Shown here: piece after piece, positions 12,913 to 22,360 of the stretch
Layout of the letters: every line of letters begins with the position of its first letter
How positions within the stretch are numbered: the stretch's first letter is position 1
NCBI GenBank assembly: GCA_021014325.1
Contig: CM037458.1
Location: 20,257,063-20,321,062, forward strand
Direction of reading: 5' to 3'
DNA: 64,000 nt
Origin: Plazaster borealis
Lineage: Eukaryota; Echinodermata; Asteroidea; Forcipulatida; Labidiasteridae
Translations under genes and position numbers: made by a program
The notes under the pieces: generated by a model
Told to the model about the DNA's origin: nothing
The model's input: the letters and a program-made list of their open reading frames with translations, nothing else
Databases searched by the model: none

Positions 12913-14603
12913 CTAAAAGATGTGAGAATTAGTCTAAAATCTAGGCCAAACTAGTATTATTCTAGGCCTTTACTATTTTACCATTCACACTAAACTAGGC
13001 CTACTCTCTTACCATTCATACAAACCTGTATAGGCATTGCTGGCACCTCCTCATGATTGACCTCTCTGCTTCATCATGTAGAAAATAAATACTTTTTCTT
13101 TCCAATGTTTCCCTGTTCATTCTCGTTGGTTGTCTTCAGTGCAGGGTTCTTTCTCTCTCTTGTACACAAGATTTGGGTTTCTGCCCACATCACATAGCGC
13201 AGCGGCCAAACATTATACTTTATATTTGATTTACAAAATCATGAATAGAAACGTGACAACTGGCGACGTTTCAACCCCATAAAAAAAATCTAAATCAGCA
13301 AGGGTTACAGCCATGCTGTTTATTTATTGTTTTTTGTTTTTACTTTTCAAAGACTTAATGCTGTTCGTGCTCAGTTGAAAATTCCTACATTCAGAATTGA
13401 TGTTATGCTGATTTAAGGAATATTAAGTGTTAATTTAGCTCAGGTCTAAATTATCTTTTTAATACCCCTAAATCAAACAAGTCATCAAATAGATGGTATT
13501 CGGACTGCTGGAATATTTGGCTGCATGATTACTTTTTGTTCACTTCGGTAGTGGGTTAATGTGTCCACAGTACAAAGCACAGCAGCGGAGGGGAAAAGTG
13601 AATAATTTTCCCCCTTTTTTCTTTATTTCGTAGAAATATTACTCATTCTTTAGAAGAATTATTGAAAAATTAAATGATAAGTGGATTTTGTACTCTTACT
13701 TTATAAACATTACGCCGCATTTGAAATATAAAATCATGACAATTATAAATATACATGACAACTGACGTCTCGAAGTATCAACCCTGACGGAAATTTCAAG
13801 TAAGAAAAGTCTTCTAACATTAAAAAGCATCATTGGCTTCGACCAATATGCAAACCAAGAAAAGCCAAGACATTTTGTGAGGTCACCTTGAAAGCTATAA
13901 AAGCGAGGACAACATCAACAAGGATGCCGAACATCGATGGTGGGGGGGGGGGGGTATAAAAGGAGATGGACTCTGCAAGAGAATGGGTTAGGTCTTCTCT
14001 TACCGTTCGCATTCTTCACACTCTTGTCTTTATCTTTAAGGTCAACTTGCATTATCCGACCTCCACTATTGTGCTCTATCAATAATCTAACTTTTCCCTT
14101 CTACTTTTCTTTGTTTTTTATATTTTTATTTGAGAAAGGACAATAGTAACTATAAGTAACCGCCGGTTCTTTTCAGAACCATCACAATTCATAAGAGAGA
14201 GTTTTACCCTATATAGCCTACATTCAATTTTATTTATTTATTCATCCAGTGAAAACATGAAATTGCTTTTCCGTGTACAGAAGTAAAAAAACATTTTACT
14301 AGATTGTATTTAATGCCAGTTGCTCAAGAGAAACAAAATGATTTAAATTCATGGGGATAACCATTTACAGTTGTACCTGATGGGTATTAACCCCAGAGCA
14401 TAAGGCAGCATTTTTCCATCTTGGGTCATATTTTGAGAAAATCGAAGTTGTTGTTTTGTAAAATAAAAACAAAGAAAGTAATTTAATTTGTGGTAATGGA
14501 CCATGGCAATAACGACGATCTATATTCTATAAAGTCCAACATTTAGCATGGAGATGAATCGTGGAGAAAGTGGAGGTCGGATAAACGGCGAAGTTTTCCT
14601 CAC

Positions 14604-14814
14604 CTCGATCCTTTGGCGACTCCTGTACGTCCAGATCATTAGCCAAAACACACACCCATAATACCACACATCCATAGATCTTCAACTCCCATCTGGTCAC
14701 AGTCTCTTGAGAATCGTCAGCACAAAGTTGTTCCCGCCTCTTTCTGCAACTCCGAAACAGCCCCATCGATTCTTGGCTAAAACACGTGAGCTCCCCGCAC
14801 GGTCGATCCTGCAT
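14604..14814 (-). CDS. Possible first exon of a small secreted or membrane protein
   Basis: The minus-strand frame from ATG at 14814 is open for 70 codons and ends at GGATCGAG|GTGAGG. Its second half reads WELKIYGCVVLWVCVLA, then NDLDVQESPKDR. That resembles a signal sequence with a cleavage site after VLA, but it sits about 40 residues after the ATG. The phase (1) matches the candidate exon at 12912-12821. The region (14540-14930) is GC-richer than its surroundings, so it may instead be promoter or 5' UTR sequence of ANAPC10 on the other strand. I recognise no family. Confidence 0.25.
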
Positions 14815-17034
14815 CCGCCTGTGGCGGTGAATTGTCTCTCTTTTTTACCCGCGAAACACCTCGAGGGGTCTTGTCCGCCCCAACTCCGTGAACAAATCTC
14901 CAACACCCGTCATCAATGCCACAGTTACGGTTAAGAGGGGGGTAAATAAAGTCTGTATTTGGAGGTAAATTCAAGGTAAAGTTCTCCATCTATCGAGCAA
15001 GATGTTGTTGAAACAATGTGAAAACTCGTGTTGACTTCAGCCTGGCTTCGTCATGCGTGAAACTTTCCTTCTGGCAAGAAGTGCGCATGGGTCACTTTTT
15101 CTCGAAAGTGTCTTTTTCGACCAAGCCGTTTGCCATTATAGACGAGACAATTATCACCATCTCATGTTGCCAAAAGCTTTCACAGTTGTTGCCAAATTCT
15201 TACTGAATGTGTCAGCTGTGATGTAGCTATTAATTACGCTAAATTTACTAGTAAAGTTCATCAAATAAGCGCGACGTCCAAATCCCAAATCCGAGAAGTA
15301 CGACCATGCTGCATCCAGTGGGTGGCGAGTGCCAGGTACTACACGGGGTGATTGCCGCCCTACACCACCATGCCGTGATCAATTATGCACATAGGACTTT
15401 GAAGCGTGCGCAAAACACTATAATTTGCATAACAATGAGATCTGCCAAGCGGTTGCATGAATGGAGGAAATAATCAGGTGTTGTTGTTTTTTACTTACGG
15501 CCAGTGACCAATGGGTGTGGGGGGGGTATTTCAAAGTTCTCAAGCGATTTGTATGAAACTTGCCACAATTCCTCAAGTTCGATGGCTTTAACATATAAAA
15601 TATTTAAAAAAATTACCATTAAAGGGCCTTTGTGGAAGTCTTTTGCCCATTTTTTTGTCATAACTTCGTAATTTTCCCATAGTTTTCGTTTTGTTTGCTC
15701 AATGCTGTAAAACTTTCAGACTTGTTGATTTTGACATAGCCTAATCAATCGTGACTTTATATTGTATGACTGGTGTCACCGCATTGGTTTGTCCCAATTT
15801 TTGGGGAAATGTTTTGTTTTGTTTTTCCACTTAGGTAAGGCTACATATAGGGTAACGATATTCCTGTCATTGTTTGGTGTGTGTGGGGGGGGGGGCAGTG
15901 TGCAATGATGAGGCCGTATTGATGATTTTAGGCCTAGTATTTCTTTGCTGGAAAAGTTGAAAATTATAGCAAGTTAAAAATGTCATTGAAGGAATGATAT
16001 ATGAACAAAGTTTTAACCCCAAAACTGAACGGGCAGAAAACAAAAAATCCAAGATGGCCGCCGGATTTGGCGGTCATTTTGAATGCCACAATGCATTAGG
16101 GTGATGTTAGTGTTAGAGCTGGGTAAGGGTTAGGGTTAGAGATGATGTATGGTTGAAAATGGTCCGACGCATGTGCCCTGAGGTTGTTGACTTTGAACCT
16201 GTTTTTTGTGATTGTCACGTGCTCCTGCCGCAAACGTAAGATCCTTTCCAAGATTGGGGTCAACGACCAACATGGACCAACCTCCTAAAAATTGAAAGGA
16301 AAAGTAAGAACTTTAGTTGTCAGCACTTGTTATATTATTTCAAGAGGCTGAGAGACTTTTGAACACTTTTTGAGTTATTTCTCAGAATCTGAGCAATGGT
16401 GAGTTTTTATTGCCGATGCGCGGGAATGACCGTGAACATGGGCTAAAATCCCGAGAATGTGCTGCGCAATCTCAATATTGAGCACAACCAGAGACTGCGC
16501 TTGATACCCAGACGTCTCTTATACAGTTTACACGTAATCCATTGCATTGTGTGTACATGTATGTTGTATTTCCAGTGAGCGGTGATTCCAAATACGGAAC
16601 TAGGCCTACAAACCTGACAAGAACTTACTTGAATTGAAGTTCCTTCTTCAATGATACGACTACTGCTGGACTAGTTGTTAAGGTTAAGTATTTTCTTTGG
16701 AAATGATGCCGGATCCGACCGCTAATTTTTCATTCAGTAGTCAGTATTACAAACAAAATTCTTATTTACCCAGCCAGTGGCCATTGTTTTTCTTTGAATT
16801 GATTCTGAATCTACATTACATTGTATTGTACAATATAATCTCAGGATCTTTTTAGTTTGATCATCACAACAAACATCATTCAAGTCATACTCATTATGAT
16901 GATCATCATCACAAATTGTTGCAATGTTTACTTTCATGGCAAATTAAAAATACAACCGTCGGTGAAAAACTTGGGTGGAGACTGGCATGACTGGCAGACA
17001 AAAGAGACAGCACTTTTTATATGTTAACGTTCTA

Positions 17035-17130
17035 TTTTCTTATGACTGAGGTTTGTTCCGCTATCGTCTCTTGGAGACTATCGCGGAACAAGCCTCATAA
17101 TACTAGAGTCACTCATAGCTCTAGGAGTAT
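17035..17130. mobile_element. Palindromic mini-MITE (TTCGTTCCGCTATCGTCTCC family), copy 1
   Basis: GTTTGTTCCGCTATCGTCTC, then GAGACTATCGCGGAACAAGC. The right end CTCTAGGAGTA matches the other copies; the left end is truncated. Confidence 0.75.
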
Positions 17131-17444
17131 GTGAATTTCGAGTATGGTTTTACCCACTGCTATTTTGTATTAACAGATTAAATAAAACACCCCTTACAAA
17201 TATTCTGCCTTTTGATTGGGCCTTTTAGAAATATAAATAATTAATATATTACTTCAAATTTTTTTAAAGGGAAAGTCAAACATCACCAAGTCAACCTTAT
17301 TCAAAAGTATCCGAAATATACATTTTTCCCAACATCATTACAAATATCTCAATAGTTCTAAATAGTTTCTTAAAAGTAAATATTAATAAAAACCTGCCAC
17401 CATCATGATGCTGACGACATTTTGTATCGTCCATTTGTTTCAGA

Positions 17445-18575
17445 ATGACTACTCCTCCAGGTGCAGCGAGTGCGTCGAGCTCGGCAACCAGTACAAATAA
17501 ACAAGACGAACAAGAAGACAGCAAGACCAAACTCCGAGAGATTGGAGACCAAGCTGTGTGGTCGTTGTCTTCATGTAAACCTGGATTTGGGGTTAACCAA
17601 CTCAGGGATAACTCTGTTGGTAAGTATTCCTGAGTTACAGAGCTCTGGAAGTGCCATTCAATTTGTTGAGATCCTGAGATAATTTGCTGTAGGATGAGTG
17701 ATGACTTCATAGATGATGACATCATAAAGGTAAGACGACATTATCCAAAGATAATGTATCTCTGGATAACGACATCTTGAAAGTAGAATGTAGTCTTCCA
17801 GATGTATTTTATCTCGGGATGACAGCATCTTGAAAGTAGGATGTTGTCTTTCCAAGATAATTTATCTTGGGTTCTCAGATAATTTATTTCGGGATAACGA
17901 CATCTTGAAAGAAGAATGTAGTCTTCCAGATTTATTTTATGTCGGGATGACAGCATCTTGAAAGTGGGATGTTGTCTCCTGAAGATAATTTATCTTGGGG
18001 ACTTGACATTTTTAGGATGTTATCATCCCATGATGATTTATCTCGGGAAGCCCACATCCTTCGTTCACTTTTTTCACTTTATCCTTAATCCTGGAGACTC
18101 AAGTTGAGAGTTCATTCAGAGAGAAACTGTTATTTGATTTTGAGATTTCTTGTCAATTTTGAACTCAGAAACTTACTGGCAGTCTGATGGCACCCAGCCT
18201 CACCTCGTCAACATCCAGTTCCGCCGTAAGACGACAGTTCACAGCATCGCCATCTACGCTGACTACAAATCCGACGAGAGCTACACGCCGAATAAAATCT
18301 CCATCCGTATCGGGAATAACTTCCACGATCTTCAGGAGATCGAGCTCCTCGAGCTGGGGCAGCCCACTGGCTGGATTAGGATACCCCTCACTGACGCCGA
18401 GGGCAAGCCAGTCAGGACTTTTATGATACAGATCGCAGCGTTGTCTAATCATCAGAATGGTCGGGATACGCATATGAGGCAGATTAAGGTGTACGCACCG
18501 ACACAAGAGAATGTTTTCCACCATATGCCAAACTTTTCTACGGTTGAGTGTAGTATGTACAGCATTATTCGGTGA
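17445..18575 (+). CDS. ANAPC10: ANAPC10 (APC10/DOC1), anaphase-promoting complex subunit 10
   Basis: There are two coding exons, 17445-17619 and 18169-18575, with a GT-AG intron in phase 1, giving 193 residues (human 185). The N-terminal 30 residues are Ser/Thr/Ala-rich and variable. The DOC domain then follows almost without gaps: LREIGDQAVWSLSSCKPGFG, ETYWQSDGTQPHLVNIQFRR, YADYKSDESYTPNKISIRIG, and NHQNGRDTHMRQIKVYAPT. It ends in MYSIIR, matching the C-terminal Ile-Arg tail by which APC10 contacts the APC/C scaffold. The protein helps the APC/C recognise D-box substrates together with CDC20 or CDH1. The ATG follows a good acceptor (TTTGTTTCAG, ending 17443), so a non-coding 5' exon probably lies upstream. 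The intron carries a minisatellite. Confidence 0.96.
17690..18060. repeat. Minisatellite inside the ANAPC10 intron
   Basis: Degenerate repeats alternate CGACATCTTGAAAGTAGAAT with CAGCATCTTGAAAGTAGGAT, each followed by a GATAATTTATCTTGGG-like spacer. Monomers are about 55-75 bases and the dimer period is about 130 bases (for example 17769 versus 17900). The tract fills most of the intron. Confidence 0.75.
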
Positions 18576-18881
18576 TCGAGAACAATTATGGATCAAGTTA
18601 GAAACTACTAGATCCAAAGCTGATTTTTCCAGGATCGATTCCGGATACTAAGTATTGTACCTGCACTCGTACCCATGTACTCCATCAATGGGAACTATGC
18701 TATCCTAACACAAGGAATTTCAGTGGAACGATGCTACTCCACATAGGAGGATTGTTAATGTATGGTCCCGGACGCCCCCGAGTACATTTTCTTGACCACC
18801 AGAAAAAGCAACCCCAAAGAGGTTCTCAGTAACTTTGTACAGACTGTGTAAGTCTTTTGTGTTTTCAAACATCGGGATCTG

Positions 18882-19255
18882 TTAAAGGCATCGTACACGT
18901 TTGGTAATTGTCAAAGACCAGTGTTCTCATTTGGTGTATCCCAACATATGCATAAAATAACAAGCCTGTGAAAATTTGGGCTCAATTGGTCATCGAAGTT
19001 GCAAGAATATGATGAAAGAAAAAACACCCTTGTTGTACAAATTTGTGTGCTTTCAGATGTAGGGAAAAAAACTTCTTGCAAGAAGTTTTTATTATTTTGG
19101 TGAGAAGTTACCTCTTTCTCAAAAACTACGTTACTCCAGAGGGAGTTGTTCTCACAATGTTTTATACTATCAACAGCTCTCTGTTGGTCGTTACCAAGTC
19201 AGTTTTATGCTAATATATATTTTGAGTAATTACCAAACGTGTACAGTGCCTTTAA
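18882..19255. mobile_element. TTAAAGGC-family MITE
   Basis: TTAAAGGCATCGTACACGTT at the left and GTGTACAGTGCCTTTAA at the right. It lies just 3' of ANAPC10 and closely matches the copy at 8697-9073. Confidence 0.85.
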
Positions 19256-19429
19256 CAGTGTAGATTTGTTTCTTACCCAAATATCCCATAAATATTTAAA
19301 TAGTCGTGGGAGGGACTTGCAGTCCATTTTCAAAAAGTGCTGCAAACTTCTGGTCATCTGCATTCTACTCCGAATATTTGTAAAACCCGTCGTGTGTAAC
19401 ACAATTTGCATAAACAAAAACTTTGTAGG

Positions 19430-19800
19430 TCCCACAATATCAGTAAGAGAAGGGGTTTGCCCCAATGTTTTAAGGCATGGTTGGTAGTAGTCTTGGCCCA
19501 AGACGTCAGTGATCGATAGCGGATAGTGTACTGCGCTCGTTGTAAATCATTATAGCGCGCCCTCTTACTACAGGATTTACCCAACTTGACTGGCTCTTGG
19601 GTATATCCTGCCGTAAGAGGGCGCGCTATAATGATTTACAACGAGCGCAGTACACTATCTGCTATCGATCACTGACGTCTTGGGCCAAGACTAGGTTGGT
19701 AGCAGAATACGCTGCAGCACCTTGTAAATCCTTTATGAGGTGCTGTTGATGGGTGTCATAATTCAACTGGCTCTGCATACCTGTCGTAAAAATGATGAGT
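19430..19800 (+). mobile_element. SINE interrupted by the foldback MITE
   Basis: AGTAAGAGAAGGGGTTTGCC at 19441 and GGTTGGTAGCAGAATACGCT at 19694 match successive parts of the SINE at 23670-24045 (AGAGAAGGGGTTTGCCCCGA, then GGCTGGCAGCAGATTGGCGC). The MITE sits exactly between them. Confidence 0.75.
19488..19693. mobile_element. Foldback MITE with 9-base target duplication
   Basis: 206 bases, almost wholly palindromic. Arms of about 89 bases start TAGTCTTGGCCCAAGACGTC and differ at about three positions; the centre also pairs (TTACCCAA/TTGGGTAT). The direct repeat GGTTGGTAG flanks it at 19479-19487 and 19694-19702. Long terminal repeats plus a 9-base duplication fit Mutator-like (MULE) mobilisation. 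It has no coding capacity. Confidence 0.93.
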
Positions 19801-19806
19801 GCTTTG

Positions 19807-20008
19807 CAGTGGCGTACCAGACATTTTCATTGGGGGGGGGGGGAGTGGGCAAGCGGGGGTAAAGACATACTTTTGGGGTATATTTCATGTATCGAACCAT
19901 TCTTCTTCATGTTCTTTGCATTTTTAAAATCTCATTTGGGGGGGGGTGGGGCAAGGGTTTTGTGTGGGGGGCTACTCCCCCTTCCTGGTTATGCCACTGG
20001 CGCTTTGA
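19807..20008. mobile_element. Element with CAGTGGCGTAACCAG-type ends
   Basis: CAGTGGCGTACCAG at the left and CTGGTTATGCCACTG at the right, with G-runs inside. The ends resemble hAT-like non-autonomous elements; this is inferred. Confidence 0.65.
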
Positions 20009-20406
20009 GATGCCTGTCGGGTGTGATATTTAGTTGACACTCAAACGCCTTTGATAATGAATTTATCTTCAAGTAAACTTGACGCGCAGCTTAAAGAAAG
20101 GCAATACACTGAGTTAAACAGCGCAATATGCACTGTGTGGTATGGACCGTGCAATATGGTATAATATCACACGGTTGTTGCCATGGATAGACCAATCAGA
20201 ATCAAGGATTCAAGTTTGCTTGAAGCACTGTAATTTATTATTATTATTATTAAATGAAAAATAGGCTGGTATGTTTTTTTGAGTTAAAACTTAATTTTAA
20301 AAGAATTACAAACTTGTACTTGTGGTTCTGATCATGTTCAATAGACTTAATTTATTCCCTTAACTCCATTATTTCTTAGCAATTAAACAACAAAACATTT
20401 TCATTC

Positions 20407-20730
20407 AGGGTTCCCCCCATGCAGAAGCTAGTGTATCGGGGCCGATACACAAGAATTGCAGGCCAATACACGAGAATTGCAGGCCGATACACGAGAATTG
20501 CAAACAATAACGCAAAAAACTTCAGACCAAATTCACAAAAATTCTTAAAGATAAAGCCATTTAGAATGCCCTAGATTGCACAGTAGGGCTTTTAAAACCG
20601 AAGATATACACCAAGTGAAAAACATTCCGAGGACCCAGTTTCAATTCAGCGTGCTTTGGCCAAACTTCCAAAATCTTTGTCCAAAATGTCCCCCAAGTTT
20701 TGAAAAATTCTGGGGACAACCCTGTCATTC
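20407..20730. mobile_element. CAGGGTTCTCCCCA-type element with 21-base tandem repeats
   Basis: Ends CAGGGTTCCCCCCATGCA and TTCTGGGGACAACCCTG. Three tandem copies of GGCCGATACACGAGAATTGC plus A lie at about 20441-20503. A second copy is at 62335-62580. Confidence 0.7.
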
Positions 20731-20874
20731 AACAAAATATTATTGGAATTAAAATTATTTGACACTGCTTTTGAAACATCAAGAAACCTCCAACGTTCAC
20801 AAGTCAACATTTTATTTCAGTGAATTTATAAGTACTGTATTGTAAATTTGATAGGAATACTGTAGTTTTGACAA

Positions 20875-21213
20875 TTAAAGCGTGTGTACAACATTGGTAA
20901 TTGTCAAACACCAATGTCCGCACTTTATATGATCCAACATAAACATGAAAGAACAAACCCATGAAAGTTTATAAATGCTCAATCGCTCATCAAAGTCATG
21001 AGAAAATAGTGAGAAAACGTTTTCAAACATCGAATTTCAGGCTTGCAAGATCAAAACTAATTGTTTTACTCATTTCTAAAAACCAGAGCATTTCAAACGA
21101 AAAATATTTTAAGGGCAGTTTTCCACTATGACCATCTTTATACCATGTAAGTTATGTGCAAATCTGTGGACATTTATATTTTCAATCTTGCCAATGTTGT
21201 ACACACCCTTCAA
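20875..21213. mobile_element. TTAAAGGGTGTGTACAACATTGG-family MITE
   Basis: Left TTAAAGCGTGTGTACAACAT, right CAATGTTGTACACACCCTTC. The interior ATGACCATCTTTATACCATG is shared in reverse with 61574-61927. Confidence 0.8.
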
Positions 21214-21695
21214 AGAGGGGCTCCAAGGTCAAATTCAGTTTTGTGATGCACTTGTTTTCCAATAGATAGAGTCCTCATGAAAGTGGGCGGAAAACACAAG
21301 TCTCTAACCTCACATTAAACTGGTCTAAAATGCCATTGTATTTGATAGACTTTGAGCTGCGAAAATTGTTAACATAAAACAAAACAAAAATCACATCGCA
21401 TTTCAAATATGGGGCTGTATATTTGTGTACGGGGAAGTTTTAGTGCATTTCTGAATACCTATGATATTCAATTGAAACGGCGTTGAATTTGACTTTTTAA
21501 AAAGCAAAAATATTCTGTGCGGAATGGACAGACCCGTTGGTTGTTGACATCCAATGACGTCATGTTTGAAATTTCCACTAGAAAGGTAGGCCTATCAAAT
21601 AGAATGACATTTTACACCATTTGAATGAGAGGTTTGAGACTGGAAAATAAGTGCATCAAAAAAACTGAATTTGACTTGAGAGGTCCTCTTTAGTA
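21210..21695. mobile_element. Inverted-repeat element (AAAGAGGGGCTCCAAGGTCA family)
   Basis: Left AAAGAGGGGCTCCAAGGTCA then GTTTTGTGATGCACTTGTTT; right AAGTGCATCAAAAAAACTGA and GACTTGAGAGGTCCTCTTTA. Related ends occur at about 10700-10860 and at 22940-23038 plus 23409-23440. Confidence 0.7.
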
Positions 21696-21734
21696 CCTAG
21701 CATAAGTACTGAGCTACCCTTGCATAGTTTAACA

Positions 21735-22115
21735 CTTAATCAAAATTGGGGTTGAACAAAGACAAATTTATGAGAGCGGACTTGAACCTGCGACCTCCGG
21801 ACTAACGTACCTGCACTCAACCAACTGAGCTATCTAGCCCTCTGTTGGCAGTCTCCCTATTTTGTCAATATCTTTGTTTGGGGTGCCAGTCAGAAGCCAT
21901 TCAACCTGTAACTGCCGTGCAGCCAGGGATCACACCCAAGTTTACGATACAACCTGGGAAGCGGCAGCAGAGGGATCACCTCAAGGGGATGCAACTTTTT
22001 TTTTTTTAATATCACATAATAAACCACTCCAGTTCATTTTTCTTTGTTCAACCCAATTTTTTTTTTGAAACTTTACCTAGTCAGTTTCCCTGGTTGTTTA
22101 TTTATACTAAAACGT
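21735..22115 (-). mobile_element. Third-family SINE copies around 21.8-22.1 kb
   Basis: A minus-strand head (complement of GAACCTGCGACCTCCGGACT ... CAACTGAGCTATCTAGCCCT) is followed by plus-strand body TTTGTTCAACCCAATTTTTT and CTAGTCAGTTTCCCTGGTTG. The arrangement mirrors the head-to-head pair at 51.6-51.8 kb. Confidence 0.6.
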
Positions 22116-22360
22116 AAATCTCTTTCCTCATACTATAAAAAGTGGCAATAGAAAAGTTTGCACTTTGATTAAAAAGTTCAGAATTTGAAGAGATTCCTCT
22201 CTTGTTTTGTTATACGACATTGTAAAAACATTAAATATCTGATAAAAAAATATTTAAAAATTTAAACTTTGATAGTTTCTTAACTTTAAGAGATTTGTTT
22301 AAAAGTCTGTCTTCAGACGACTGACCTCAAGTTTGACCCCTAAGCTAAAATTCAAAGGAG

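Noticed and set aside
14707..14934. 75-codon plus-strand ORF in the GC-rich patch
   Set aside because: No domain, and no donor joins it to ANAPC10 in frame; more likely promoter or UTR sequence.
16119..16142. Telomere-like GGGTTAGGGTTAG
   Set aside because: Only about two units inside ordinary sequence; not a telomeric tract.
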